From Haloarcula vallismortis ATCC 29715 (lineage in GTDB: Archaea; Halobacteriota; Halobacteria; Halobacteriales; Haloarculaceae), in contig NZ_AOLQ01000012.1 of assembly GCF_000337775.1 (NCBI RefSeq), forward strand, positions 1-64,000: a stretch of 64,000 nt of DNA, read 5' to 3'. Each line of letters opens with the position of its first letter. Within the stretch, counting starts at the first letter, position 1. The position numbers were made by a program, and so were the translations under genes. The notes below the pieces were generated by a model. It searched no databases. It was not told where the DNA came from and saw only the letters and a program-made list of their open reading frames with translations. Of this stretch, positions 1 to 8,841 are shown piece by piece.

Positions 1-89
1 TACCGAACGCTGTGGCCCTCCTTGGCAACCTGCCAGGCGATGTCGCCGATGAGTGCTGCGTCCAGCGAACAGAAGAGGAACTTTGCCAT
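1..89 (-). CDS. N-terminal fragment of a PurD-like (ATP-grasp) protein, cut by window edge
   Basis: The first 29 codons of a minus-strand gene run off the left edge. The start is the ATG at 89-87 and the protein opens MAKFLFCSLDAALIGD, followed by a hydrophobic, nucleotide-fold-like stretch. From memory, this opening resembles haloarchaeal proteins annotated as phosphoribosylamine-glycine ligase or its ATP-grasp relatives. Too little is present to show any catalytic residue, so the assignment rests only on the N-terminus. Confidence 0.5.
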   Translation of the reverse strand, partial: MAKFLFCSLDAALIGDIAWQVAKEGHSVR

Positions 90-268
90 GGCACGTCTGC
101 GAGCGGATGTGGCCTAAAACTTGCCCGTGGTGCCGGCCGCCGGTCATGGCTATCGTGCTAGTCGTACACGAGACTGTTATGCCAGCCTGCCGGACTCCCA
201 CTGTTTATTCGAATAAACCCGCTCCGGGAAGCCGAATCGTTTTAGTCCCCATCTGTAAATTGCCACGT

Positions 269-541
269 ATGACACGCGACGAACTCGCATCTGCGAGTGA
301 ACTGCTTGAATCGGCGGCCGAAGACACTGACAGCGACGAAGCGAGCGAGCGCCTCGCAGAACTCGCCGCGCAGCTTGACACCCTCGCGACCGACGAACAC
401 GGCCCGGACCACGGTCGACTCGCCCGCATCCAGTCGGCGCTCAACGACCTCAGCAGTGGTGACGCGGAAGACGTAACGGGGGCCATCGAAGACGCCGACG
501 ACCAGATCAACGAGTACCGGTCCGACCTCGAAGGGGTCTGA
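269..541 (+). CDS. Small acidic haloarchaeal protein, DUF7553-like
   Basis: This is a 90-residue acidic, helix-rich protein that starts MTRDELASASELLE. I chose the ATG at 269 because the longer in-frame extension upstream is Cys/Pro/Arg-rich and unlike haloarchaeal coding sequence. The pattern of an N-terminal helix, a GPDHGRL segment (about residues 50-56) and a C-terminal helix with YRSDLEGV resembles a haloarchaea-only family that I believe is DUF7553. No function is known to me, and the gene stands alone between divergent and convergent neighbours. Confidence 0.75.
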   Translation: MTRDELASASELLESAAEDTDSDEASERLAELAAQLDTLATDEHGPDHGRLARIQSALNDLSSGDAEDVTGAIEDADDQINEYRSDLEGV

Positions 542-619
542 GGCGGCGCTCCTGCGCCAGCGCGAGGCCGTCTGGTTACTTCTCGATACGCACAGACTGG
601 TCTCGAACGCGACGGGTCC

Positions 620-1447
620 CTACGATTCGGTCGCGGGTTCCTCATCGACCGGCTTGATTCGGTGTGTCGCGTCGTTGTGACTGTCCGGGGCCCGAAGGTG
701 ATACGTGACTTCGCGCGGTTCCGTATCGTCGACGTAGGGGCTCTTGCCATCAAGTGTAATACTCTCTGTTTCCCCCGGCTGCAGTTCTCCGTCAAACCGG
801 CCGGCGGGGGCGTAGGCGACGCGCGGGCCGGTTCGGTTGAGTGCGAGGACGTACCGACCCGCGGTATCGCCCGTGTTCGTGACTGTTATCTCAAGCGTCG
901 GCGTGGCTGGTTCAGTGACGCGCTCTGGTGCGTCGAGGGCAACGTCGAATGATGGCAACGGGGCTTCGAGTCTGGCTCGAACTGTCTCCGGCGGCGTCCA
1001 CTCCCCGCCGGGCCAGGATAGTCTGGCGTCGCTGGCTGCGCCGGTTTCAGGGAGGTCAAAGACAAGTGGCCCACCGGCCTCTGTGAACTGTCGGCCCCAT
1101 TCGCCATCGCGATACAGCCCGTTTCTGAACGTCTCTGGGCTGTAGGTCGACCCGTCAAATCTGAGCGAGAACGCGGCGCGGTCTGTTCCCGAACCTTCGA
1201 CAACTGCTGTCAGCACGAGAAACTGGCCGTCGGCCGGCTGGACATCGATAGAGTCGGTGCCGGGAACCACGACACCGGGCGTCACTACCGAGTCCGTGAT
1301 CGTCACCGCGGGCGGCGGCCCGGTGTCGGTTTCGCTGACGGCCGGCGACTGGACCGGCGCCACCGTTTCGGTGTCAGCAGTCTCACCCTGGCATCCCGCG
1401 CCGGTGATAGCCAGTCCACAGAGTGCCAGAACGCGACGACGGTACAT
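620..1447 (-). CDS. Predicted lipoprotein with CARDB-like beta domain
   Basis: This 275-residue protein carries a short N-terminal signal with the lipobox LAITGAGC (Cys at about residue 19), so it is probably lipid-anchored on the outer face of the membrane. The mature part begins with a Thr/Glu/Pro-rich linker. Two beta-rich segments follow; the second (about residues 165-255) has the pattern LEITVTNTGDTAGRYVLAL, typical of CARDB or BACON-like adhesion folds in haloarchaeal lipoproteins. There are no catalytic motifs. It is transcribed away from the 1713 gene, and the role is unknown. Confidence 0.8.
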   Translation of the reverse strand: MYRRRVLALCGLAITGAGCQGETADTETVAPVQSPAVSETDTGPPPAVTITDSVVTPGVVVPGTDSIDVQPADGQFLVLTAVVEGSGTDRAAFSLRFDGSTYSPETFRNGLYRDGEWGRQFTEAGGPLVFDLPETGAASDARLSWPGGEWTPPETVRARLEAPLPSFDVALDAPERVTEPATPTLEITVTNTGDTAGRYVLALNRTGPRVAYAPAGRFDGELQPGETESITLDGKSPYVDDTEPREVTYHLRAPDSHNDATHRIKPVDEEPATES

Positions 1448-1712
1448 GGCTCCGCGTTGCCTCGCATGGAATAAATGCCTTCAGAAGACTCAGATTCTGT
1501 TTTGACCGACGGTCCCTCGTTCGCCCCGGAATAGAGCAGTCTCCCTGCGCTACACACGCTGTGGTATTCGCACCCAGGCACTGTCGGACTGAATGACATG
1601 TTAATTAATGTTTGTTTCTAACCAAAAGCTTTTGACAATTCCGTTGGTTTCAGTCAAACGTATATCAGATTGGGGGATTGGGTGGCGGTCCCTTCCCTAC
1701 GTGGTGATACCA

Positions 1713-2555
1713 ATGAGTAAATCAACGAACGGCCGAACGGCCCCCAAATCGATGCGTCACAAGCAAATACTCGACGTCGCTGCCGAGAACCCTGAGGCGT
1801 CCATCGCAGAGCTTGCGGCCGAAGTACCGAGCGCGACAGCGGAACTGGTCGAGCGGGTCCTCGAAGAACACGGTGACCCAGCTGAGACCGACGAGACAGA
1901 CGCGTCTGACAAATCTGACGAATCTGATGAGTCGCCGAGTGACTCGGCAACGGAGTCACAATCGTACCCCGCCCCCGAAGACCTATCCTCGACAGAGCGA
2001 GAGACGCTCCGGTCGATTCAGCAACACCCCACCGCATCCCAGCGAGATCTCGCGGAGAAACTCGACGTGACTGCCTCGACTGTGAGCAATCGCGTCAACG
2101 GCATCGACGGCTTCGACTGGGCGAACCGCGAGGCGTTCGCAAACGCTGTGTTCAGCGAGCAGGGGAACGAGTCAGCGACACCCTCGAACGAAACCGACAC
2201 ACTGGCATCCGACAGCAAACCATCGGAGTCGACAGACGCTTCGGCCGAAGCCGACGGACGAGTGGCAGAATCCGATACTGCGCCCGAGGACGGCGGCCGC
2301 TCGGCAGCGGTGGTCGAGACAGCAGCCGGCGAGGTGAACACCACGCTGACTACGTTCCAGTCGACTGTCGAGGACCTCTCCGCACAGCTGGCCGAGCTCG
2401 AAGGACAGGTCGAAACTATCGCGGATGGCGGCGGCTCGCCGCAATCCAATCCGTTTCACGATCCCGAACTCGTCCACAAAGTCGTTCACGCGTGTCTGAA
2501 CTCCGAGAACATCTCCGAGGAAGAAGAGCTCCGGATTCTGGAGTCACTTCTCTAG
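1713..2555 (+). CDS. Helix-turn-helix protein with acidic linkers
   Basis: The 280-residue protein begins MSKSTNGRTAPKSMRHKQ at 1713, preceded by GTGGTGAT, a plausible ribosome site; the in-frame extension upstream looks non-coding. Residues 15-50 form one helix-turn-helix-like repeat (ILDVAAENPEASIAELA). A second, clearer winged-helix type segment lies at about 95-135 (HPTASQRDLAEKLDVTASTV). Long Ser/Asp/Glu-rich linkers separate these from a predicted coiled coil (about 205-245) and a C-terminal helical piece. It is probably a DNA-binding regulator with unknown targets. Its stop overlaps the convergent tfs stop by four bases. Confidence 0.75.
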   Translation: MSKSTNGRTAPKSMRHKQILDVAAENPEASIAELAAEVPSATAELVERVLEEHGDPAETDETDASDKSDESDESPSDSATESQSYPAPEDLSSTERETLRSIQQHPTASQRDLAEKLDVTASTVSNRVNGIDGFDWANREAFANAVFSEQGNESATPSNETDTLASDSKPSESTDASAEADGRVAESDTAPEDGGRSAAVVETAAGEVNTTLTTFQSTVEDLSAQLAELEGQVETIADGGGSPQSNPFHDPELVHKVVHACLNSENISEEEELRILESLL

Positions 2556-2875
2556 TTGTACTCTCGCCATCGGTGGCCACACTCCTGGCACTTGAAAAAC
2601 CGCGTCGGCGGTTCGTCGGCTGAGCCGGTCTGTTTGATCGTGTACCACGCTTTTCCGTGTCCGCATTCCTCACAGGTCACGTCGTCTGCCGTGGGCTTTC
2701 CCTCGAAGTTTGACCCCTCCTCGGTCTCTATCAGTTCGTCGCCGCTCTGCTCGTCTGTGCTGACGAACTCCGCCGCGCGGTCCTCGTCTTTCGCGACCCG
2801 CGCGCCACAGGACTGGCAGACCATCTCGTCAGCATCGGCGTGCATCATCGAACCACAGTCGTCGCAGAACTGCAT
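2552..2875 (-). CDS. tfs: Transcription factor S (archaeal TFIIS-like)
   Basis: At 107 residues this matches the usual archaeal TFS length. The N-terminal zinc ribbon has CDDCGS and CQSCGA pairs (residues 4-7 and 20-23). The C-terminal ribbon has CEECGH and CQECGH pairs, with the acidic tip SADEPPTRFF between them. In this family the Asp-Glu tip enters the RNA polymerase secondary channel and stimulates cleavage of backtracked transcripts. It sits 32 bases downstream of the 2908-3543 gene on the same strand, so it is probably the last gene of that operon. Confidence 0.93.
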   Translation of the reverse strand: MQFCDDCGSMMHADADEMVCQSCGARVAKDEDRAAEFVSTDEQSGDELIETEEGSNFEGKPTADDVTCEECGHGKAWYTIKQTGSADEPPTRFFKCQECGHRWREYN

Positions 2876-2907
2876 ACACGCCCGTCCGACACCGAGGCAA
2901 AAAGCCG

Positions 2908-3543
2908 TTACTGCTCGCCCTCGATCTCGTGTTGCTCGGCGACGACTGGACAGTCAAGCAGCCGGACCGTCTCCATGTCGAGGAACTCCATGATTTCGGT
3001 CCCCTCGTTGGTGCAGTGTGCGTTCGGCGGTGCGGAGAAGTGTTCACACTGCTCGCAGTAGCGATGTTTCGACACCTCTGCGTAACGGGTCTCCGGTGTG
3101 GTCTCGCTATCATCGTCTGCAGCGATTTCCGCCCACACTTTGTCGGCGTCGATGTGGTCGACATCGACCCGCTCGAATGCGCTCTCACCGCTCCCGAATG
3201 GGTCTTCGCTACGGTCGTCCATCCCTGAGAAAGGGTCGTCCGGGCCAGGTGACGACTCTGGAATGGGGCTGTCCGATTCAACTGCTGAATCCGAGCGGAA
3301 CTCAGCCGTATCAACAGCCGAGAGTATGTCGTTGCTATCGGTCGCGCTGGGACCTGTTTCGGCCACGTCATCGGCCGGTGTGTCGCTCGATTCGGTCTCT
3401 GTCCAGCCATCGTCGGGTGGCTGGGGTTCGTCTGTCGAGCCGTCCGCGTCGTCAGGTCCCGACCCGAGTCGCTCGAACGGGTCACCCTCGCGGTCGTCAC
3501 CGTCGTCGAGCGCTTCGAAGGGGTCTGGTTTGTCGTCACTCAT
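2908..3543 (-). CDS. Acidic disordered protein with C-terminal Cys cluster, unknown function
   Basis: The protein has 211 residues. Roughly the first 130 are Asp/Ser/Glu/Pro-rich with repeats of the type DPFE, DPFER, DPFSG and DPFGS, and are probably disordered. The last 80 form a compact domain with HRYCEQCEHF, then AHC and LDCPVV, which suggests a metal site. I chose the ATG at 3543 because it overlaps the end of the upstream gene by eight bases, indicating translational coupling; the longer start at 3561 lies deeper in that gene. The operon places it between an RHH/zinc-ribbon protein and TFS. I do not recognise a named family. Confidence 0.75.
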   Translation of the reverse strand: MSDDKPDPFEALDDGDDREGDPFERLGSGPDDADGSTDEPQPPDDGWTETESSDTPADDVAETGPSATDSNDILSAVDTAEFRSDSAVESDSPIPESSPGPDDPFSGMDDRSEDPFGSGESAFERVDVDHIDADKVWAEIAADDDSETTPETRYAEVSKHRYCEQCEHFSAPPNAHCTNEGTEIMEFLDMETVRLLDCPVVAEQHEIEGEQ

Positions 3544-4408
3544 TGGTCTCGCCTGGTTCAAGCTGTGCTGCGGCCACCAGCCGTGCCTTCGAGCGGATGA
3601 TGCCGCCCTCGGGCCGCACGTCCGACACCGTCGTGTTGCAGTGTGGACACTGAGGTTCTGTCAGGAGCCCGATCTCGACCTGCTCGTCACAGCTCGAACA
3701 CCGCGCCGTCGAGATGTTCTCCTGTGCTGCGGCGCGTTTCAGCCGGTCGACCGCCTTTTGATTCTGGTCCCGGCCACCCTGGTCGTCGCGGAGGTCACTG
3801 ACGACCCAGGCGACGCGGGTGAGCTTGTCTTCGACATCGTCGAGACGGCCGTCGATGTCGGCGATGCGCTCGTCCTGCGTTTCGAACGAGTCGGTCACGT
3901 CACCTCGAAGCGTGGCGAGTTCCGTCTCTATCTCTTCAATTTCCCGTGTGAGCGCATCGATGCGGTCGAACTCTTCGTGGCCGTGGTCGGCTGGCGCTTT
4001 CGCGTCGGCTTCCCGTTTGACCTGCACGACGCGCTCGCGGACGTCTTCGATTTTCGTCTGAAACTCTGCTTCGAGCGCCTCGAACCGATCAGCAAGCTGG
4101 CGTTCTACCGTATCGGCGATGTCCGGGATGCGAGCGTTCACCGCGCTCTCGGTGGCTGCTTCGACTGAACCGTTCAGCTTCTGGTCAACCGTCGCGGCGA
4201 CGACGGCATCCAGTTCGTCCGACGACGGCTGGATGTGGTCGCCCGTCTCGCCGTCCGAATCGACCGTCGTCATGTATGCGGCCAGCAGTTGCTCCATGAC
4301 GGCATCCCGAGACACGCCGAGCGTCTCGGCCTGCTCGGTCAGCCACTCGTCTAGATCTGCAGATAGCTCGACGTACACTCCCCCGTCATCAGTCGACTCG
4401 GAGGACAT
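3536..4408 (-). CDS. RHH-like, coiled-coil and zinc-ribbon protein
   Basis: This is a 290-residue protein. Residues 10-45 (VYVELSADLDEWLTEQAETL) look like a ribbon-helix-helix DNA-binding fold. Residues about 60-210 are heptad-rich helices, and residues 235-262 carry CSSCDE and CPHCNT, a zinc ribbon. The ATG at 4408 was chosen over a TTG seven codons upstream; a TTATCA element lies about 30 bases ahead of it. It heads the run 4408-2552 (this gene, the acidic Cys protein, TFS). The architecture suggests a DNA-binding structural or regulatory protein, but no target is visible. Confidence 0.75.
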   Translation of the reverse strand: MSSESTDDGGVYVELSADLDEWLTEQAETLGVSRDAVMEQLLAAYMTTVDSDGETGDHIQPSSDELDAVVAATVDQKLNGSVEAATESAVNARIPDIADTVERQLADRFEALEAEFQTKIEDVRERVVQVKREADAKAPADHGHEEFDRIDALTREIEEIETELATLRGDVTDSFETQDERIADIDGRLDDVEDKLTRVAWVVSDLRDDQGGRDQNQKAVDRLKRAAAQENISTARCSSCDEQVEIGLLTEPQCPHCNTTVSDVRPEGGIIRSKARLVAAAQLEPGETNE

Positions 4409-4541
4409 TACGACACCCTTAACGAACAAGACTGATAAGGGTTTACCGCCAATTTCAGATGCCGAGAGTGGAAGCAGTTCCGAAGCACCGTTCTCGTTGT
4501 TCTCTGTCGACAGCTACAGCCCGCTGTCCCGCCGGTTATCG

Positions 4542-5378
4542 CTATCGAATCTTGCGCACATCGCTGATATCGAAGCCGGCATCGCCCAGTTCTGTCTCGA
4601 ACTGCACGATATCCTCGTCCTCGATCTGTGAGAGGACGCCACGGAACTGCTGAACGACGAGGGTTCGGGCGCGGGTGGAGCCGCCGGACTCCCACGCGAA
4701 CTCCATCGTCCCGTGGGATGCGTCGACGAGCTGCCCGTATCGAACCGCCGACAGTGTCTCGGGATTGACGTGCAAGAGAAGTAGACAGCCCCACTGGTAG
4801 GCTGCTTTCTGAAGCCCCTGGACGAGCGAGCTGATGTCCGCCCAGTCGATTTCCTCACCCATGGCGCTGACGAGGTCCGATAGCGAGTCGATGATGACGA
4901 GGTTGTTCGCCGCCACCTCGTTCAGGACCATCCCGAGCGTCCCGAGCAGGTCCTCCCGCTCGTGGCGCGCCCGGAGGTCGGTAATCGACGCGGTTTCGCT
5001 GGCGTACCAGTCCCGGGGCACCGGGCTGATGTGGAAATACCGCTCCGAGAGGTCGTGGAACTCGACCGACTGGCTCCCCTTCTCGACGACGTCGTCGTCC
5101 ATCGCCAACCGCATCTCGCTGACCAGCTGTGCCTCGCTTGCGGTAAAAGAGATGTAATGCACTTCTTCCGGGGCGACGGCGTCGGCCGAGAGGTCGCCGT
5201 AGTAGAGGTCGTGTAGCTCCCCGCCGGACTGTTTGAGCCCGTTGATGAGCGCGCTCGTATGCATGAACTCCCGGGAGCCAGCCCCTGCCTCGCCGGAGAG
5301 CAGGACGACGCTCCCGGCGGGAGCCCCACCGTTGATGATGGAGTCGAGCTGGCGGATCCCGAACGGGATTCGCTTCAT
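4542..5378 (-). CDS. KaiC/RAD55-family ATPase, HTR-like
   Basis: This 278-residue RecA-superfamily protein opens IPFGIRQLDSIINGGAPAGS, the usual start of KaiC-like single-domain ATPases. The P-loop region reads LLSGEAGAGSREF, which departs from the consensus GxxGxGKT: the Lys/Thr positions are Ser-Arg. A Walker B-like NLVIIDSLSDL follows at about residues 158-168. Haloarchaea carry many such proteins, often annotated as HTR-like or RAD55-family and linked to signalling. The altered P-loop makes ATP hydrolysis uncertain. It is a single gene, divergent from nothing nearby. Confidence 0.82.
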   Translation of the reverse strand: MKRIPFGIRQLDSIINGGAPAGSVVLLSGEAGAGSREFMHTSALINGLKQSGGELHDLYYGDLSADAVAPEEVHYISFTASEAQLVSEMRLAMDDDVVEKGSQSVEFHDLSERYFHISPVPRDWYASETASITDLRARHEREDLLGTLGMVLNEVAANNLVIIDSLSDLVSAMGEEIDWADISSLVQGLQKAAYQWGCLLLLHVNPETLSAVRYGQLVDASHGTMEFAWESGGSTRARTLVVQQFRGVLSQIEDEDIVQFETELGDAGFDISDVRKIR

Positions 5379-5457
5379 ACGTCCACCTACCTACGCGGTC
5401 GCTTAAACGCTTGGCCTGTCTCGCTGTCGTCGGTGACGCGGTGATAGCGACCCCCTG

Positions 5458-6339
5458 TTACCGCCAGACGGTACGGCCGAGCCGGGTTTCTGAGAGGTCG
5501 AAGTCGAAGCGGTCCGTCCAGAGGAGGCCGGCCCCCAGCAGCGCGGCCAGGCCGACCGGCACCCAGTTCGCGTAAAAGAGGTTGATACCGCCCCACAGCA
5601 GGACGAAGCTCACGAGGTCATCGAGCATGAACGGACACTCCTCAAGCCGCTGTCGAAGTCCCGCACGGTCGAACCCCAGATCGAACAGCAGGACGGCGAC
5701 CGAGCCCGAGAGGAGCCAGCCCGCGTAGTTCTGCCAGGGAACGCCGTAGAACTGGGACACGTCGTAGGTCCAGAAGCCGATAGCCACGGCACCGGGGTCG
5801 AGCACGAGATCGACGAGCATGACCGTCGAAAGCGTCGCCAGCAGCCGAACGGCGGTCGATTCCGCACGGTTACCAAACAACAGCAGGACGAGCAGATAGG
5901 CGTTTAGCACCAGCGGGAAGAAGAACACCGGGAGCCCGAACGGTACTTCGCCCAGTAGCATCGGACCGAGGTCGACGCCGTAGCTGAACTCCCCGTAGGG
6001 CCAGCCGGTCCTGACGCCGACGAGTTCGATGCCGTAGGAATACAGCGTCAAGGCGACCAGCGCCAGCCCGGCCCGGCGGTCCACGAGCGGAAAGACGCCG
6101 GCCACAAGGGGTAATCGCATCACGAACGTGCCAAAGAGGACGAAGTAGGGATTGAACGCGAGCGGGTCTGGGAGCAGGCCCTCGGCGCTGGCAAGCAGCG
6201 TGAGCGCGCCGACGACTGGGAAGACGACGGCGATGGTAAAGCGATTCTCGGTGACAAACCGGTCAAATTGCGTGGTCGCGTCAGCCCGTGTCTCCGGCAG
6301 CGTCCACCCCGCTAACTCCAAGTCCTTGCCGTTAGCCAT
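5458..6339 (-). CDS. cruF: Bisanhydrobacterioruberin hydratase
   Basis: This 293-residue polytopic membrane protein has about seven hydrophobic segments and the family pattern of carotenoid 1',2'-hydratases (formerly DUF422), including GWPYGEFSYGVDLGPML and DPGAVAIGFWTY. In Haloarcula japonica, CruF adds water to the C50 carotenoid ends to finish bacterioruberin. Its start overlaps the end of lyeJ by eight bases, so the two are translationally coupled in the crtD-lyeJ-cruF operon. Confidence 0.93.
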   Translation of the reverse strand: MANGKDLELAGWTLPETRADATTQFDRFVTENRFTIAVVFPVVGALTLLASAEGLLPDPLAFNPYFVLFGTFVMRLPLVAGVFPLVDRRAGLALVALTLYSYGIELVGVRTGWPYGEFSYGVDLGPMLLGEVPFGLPVFFFPLVLNAYLLVLLLFGNRAESTAVRLLATLSTVMLVDLVLDPGAVAIGFWTYDVSQFYGVPWQNYAGWLLSGSVAVLLFDLGFDRAGLRQRLEECPFMLDDLVSFVLLWGGINLFYANWVPVGLAALLGAGLLWTDRFDFDLSETRLGRTVWR

Positions 6340-7216
6340 ACAGCATCACCCACAGCGCGATGAGTGTGAAAACCATGCCGACGATGGTGTTGATTGCGGG
6401 ATACCACCAGTACGCGTCGTCGATATCGACGCCGACGCCGAGAATCCCAAAGACGAGGCCGGGGTAGACGAGCAGTAGCAGGCCGAACACCCAGTGCGTG
6501 AAGTTGAAGATGAACGATGCCATGAGCCAGCACATCACGCAGTAGTAGTAGGTGTTTGACTCACCCAGAAACGTTGCCGTCGTCTGGATGCCGGCCTCGC
6601 GGTCGGGTTCGATGTCGGGAATCGCCGAGAAAGTGTGCATCCCCATTGCCCAGAGCCACGCACCGGCGACGGCGGTCGCTGGTGGGGCCACCCCCTCGAT
6701 AGCGGCGTAGCCGATGATACCGGGCAGGATATACAGGCCGTTCGAGATGGAATCAAGGAACGGCGTCGTCTTGAACCGGAGCGGCGGGGCCGAGTACTCG
6801 ACAGAGAGCGCCACCCAGGCGAGCAGGGCCACAATCCCGAGCGTCGGCAACGCGAGGACGAACAGCAACGCGAGCGCGCCGCTGACGACGACGATGGCCG
6901 TGATGGCGTTGTCCCCGCGGTAGCTGACCTCGCGGCCCTCGTCTTTCTTCGGGTTGTGCTCGTCAATGTCGGCGTCGAAGATGTCGTTGACGCCGTAAAG
7001 GAACACGTTCCCGGGGATGGTGAAGTACAGAAACAGCGCGATAGCTAGCGGGGAGAACAGCTCTCCCGGGCCGTCGGCCGCGTAGCTGACGCCGACGATG
7101 ACCGGGCCACCGAGGTACAGCCAGAACCGCGGCCGGGAGAGGCGCAACAGGTAGCCCACAAGCGTCTCCTCCGGCGGGATAACGGCGGTGATGCGGTCGG
7201 TCGGGAGTTCGGGCAT
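6332..7216 (-). CDS. lyeJ: Lycopene elongase/1,2-hydratase, UbiA family
   Basis: The 294-residue membrane prenyltransferase carries both Asp-rich motifs of the UbiA family: NDIFDADIDEHNPKKDE at about residues 76-92 and DIEPDREAG at about 195-203. These bind the Mg-diphosphate of the prenyl donor. In haloarchaea this enzyme adds C5 units to lycopene and hydrates the ends on the way to bacterioruberin. It lies three bases after crtD and overlaps cruF. The neighbours make LyeJ the preferred call over a general UbiA enzyme. Confidence 0.93.
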   Translation of the reverse strand: MPELPTDRITAVIPPEETLVGYLLRLSRPRFWLYLGGPVIVGVSYAADGPGELFSPLAIALFLYFTIPGNVFLYGVNDIFDADIDEHNPKKDEGREVSYRGDNAITAIVVVSGALALLFVLALPTLGIVALLAWVALSVEYSAPPLRFKTTPFLDSISNGLYILPGIIGYAAIEGVAPPATAVAGAWLWAMGMHTFSAIPDIEPDREAGIQTTATFLGESNTYYYCVMCWLMASFIFNFTHWVFGLLLLVYPGLVFGILGVGVDIDDAYWWYPAINTIVGMVFTLIALWVMLYG

Positions 7217-7219
7217 TAC

Positions 7220-8707
7220 TCAGGCGATATCCTCGATGAGCGCCTCCGCAGTGTGTTCGCCGCTGATGAGGCACATCGGCACGCCGATGCCGGGCGTCGT
7301 GAACGACCCCGTGAAGTAGAGGCCGTCGACGGCTGACGAGCGGTTGTTGGGCCGCAATAGGGCCGTCTGGCGGAGTGTGTGCGCCAGACCGAGAGCCGTG
7401 CCCTCCGTGGCGTTGTACCGCTCGCCGAAGTCGGAGACGGCGAACTGCTTCTCGTAGACGATACGGTCGCGAAGATCGACACCGGTGTTGTCAGCGATAT
7501 CGGCGAGCACCTTCTCGCGGTACTCTTCACGGATCTCGTCGCCGTCGTGCAGACCCGGCGCGATGGGGACCAGCACGAACAGGTTCGAGTGGCCCTCAGG
7601 GGCAACGGTGTCGTCGGTCTTCGAGGGCACACAGAGGTAGTATGCCGGGTCGTCGGGCCACGCGGGCTCGTCGAAGATATCGTCGAAGTGGGGGTCCCAA
7701 TCTGTCGGAAGGACGAGTGTGTGGTGTTTCAGGGGCTCAACGTCCCCCTCCACACCCATGTACATGAGGAAGGCAGACGGCGCGTAGGTCTTGTCGTCCC
7801 AGTAGTCGTCGTCGTACTGTCGTTCGTGGTCCGGAAGGAGTTCGCGCTCGGCGTGGCCGTAATCGGCGTTGACGACCACTTCGTCGGGGTGGGTCGTGTC
7901 GCCATGGACCGTCTCGACGAGGAATCCCTCTTTCCGCCGGGAAATCTCCGCGACCTCGGCGTCTGTCTCGTAGGTGACGCCGAGTTCCTCGCCGAGTTCG
8001 ACGAGGCTATCGACGACCGCGCCGACGCCGCCGTCAGGGTAGTAGACACCGAGGTTGAAATCGACGTGGCTCATCATATTGTACAGCGCTGGCGTCGTCC
8101 GGGGCGAGCCGCCGAGGAAAACCAGCGTGTACTGCATGATTTGCTGGAGCTTCGGGTGCTCGAAGTAGTCCTCGACGTGGCTCTGCATCGAGCCGATGAG
8201 CTGGAGCCCGACCGGCGCGGCGGTCATCACATCGAGGTCGACCCAGTCGCGAAGCTTCGAGCGGTCCTCGTAGACGAACTTGTTCATCGCCGTCTCGTAG
8301 TGGCGTTCGCTGGTCGACAGATACTCCTCGAACGCCTCGCCCGCACCGGGTTCGTACTCCTCGAACTTCCGGGCCATCTCGTCGTTGTCGCCGGTCACGT
8401 CGATCTGGTCGCCGTCCTTGAAGAAGATGCGGTAGTGCGGGTCCAGCCGCTGGAGGTCGTAGTAATCGCGCGGTTCCTTGCCGAAGTACGCGAAGAACCG
8501 CTCGAACACGTCGGGCATCAGGTACCACGACGGCCCCATGTCGAACCGGAACCCATCCACCTCCAGCCGCGAGGCGCGGCCCCCGAGTTGCTCGTTTTTC
8601 TCCAGGAGCGAGACATCCGCGCCTGCATCCGCCAGGTAGCACGCGGCGGAGAGCCCACCGATGCCGCCACCGACAACGGTCACGTCTTCACCGGACAAGT
8701 CACTCAT
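7220..8707 (-). CDS. crtD: Carotenoid 3,4-desaturase (CrtI/CrtD family)
   Basis: The 495-residue flavoprotein has an N-terminal FAD-binding motif VTVVGGGIGGLSAACYLADA (residues 9-28) followed by LLEKNEQLGGRAS, the usual start of phytoene-desaturase-family enzymes. The C-terminal end has GLYFTGSFTTPGIGVPMCL, the second FAD-contact region. In Haloarcula japonica, CrtD introduces the 3,4 double bonds during bacterioruberin synthesis. It is the first gene of the pigment operon and is divergent from the peptidase at 8842. The 134-base gap contains both promoters. Confidence 0.92.
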   Translation of the reverse strand: MSDLSGEDVTVVGGGIGGLSAACYLADAGADVSLLEKNEQLGGRASRLEVDGFRFDMGPSWYLMPDVFERFFAYFGKEPRDYYDLQRLDPHYRIFFKDGDQIDVTGDNDEMARKFEEYEPGAGEAFEEYLSTSERHYETAMNKFVYEDRSKLRDWVDLDVMTAAPVGLQLIGSMQSHVEDYFEHPKLQQIMQYTLVFLGGSPRTTPALYNMMSHVDFNLGVYYPDGGVGAVVDSLVELGEELGVTYETDAEVAEISRRKEGFLVETVHGDTTHPDEVVVNADYGHAERELLPDHERQYDDDYWDDKTYAPSAFLMYMGVEGDVEPLKHHTLVLPTDWDPHFDDIFDEPAWPDDPAYYLCVPSKTDDTVAPEGHSNLFVLVPIAPGLHDGDEIREEYREKVLADIADNTGVDLRDRIVYEKQFAVSDFGERYNATEGTALGLAHTLRQTALLRPNNRSSAVDGLYFTGSFTTPGIGVPMCLISGEHTAEALIEDIA

Positions 8708-8841
8708 TACTAGAACTGAGGGGCTGGAACGTCAATAAATGAGCGGCCAAACTGCATCGGTATGGTATTCGTGGCCATATATCGGGCCGCCGCGCGGCTC
8801 AGTGGGAGACGTATATGGGGATGCGGACCAGACCGACACGT

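Noticed and set aside
7379-8713. A 444-codon plus-strand ORF opposite crtD
   Set aside because: It is an antisense shadow. GC-rich third positions keep reverse frames open, and the crtD frame has full flavoenzyme motifs.
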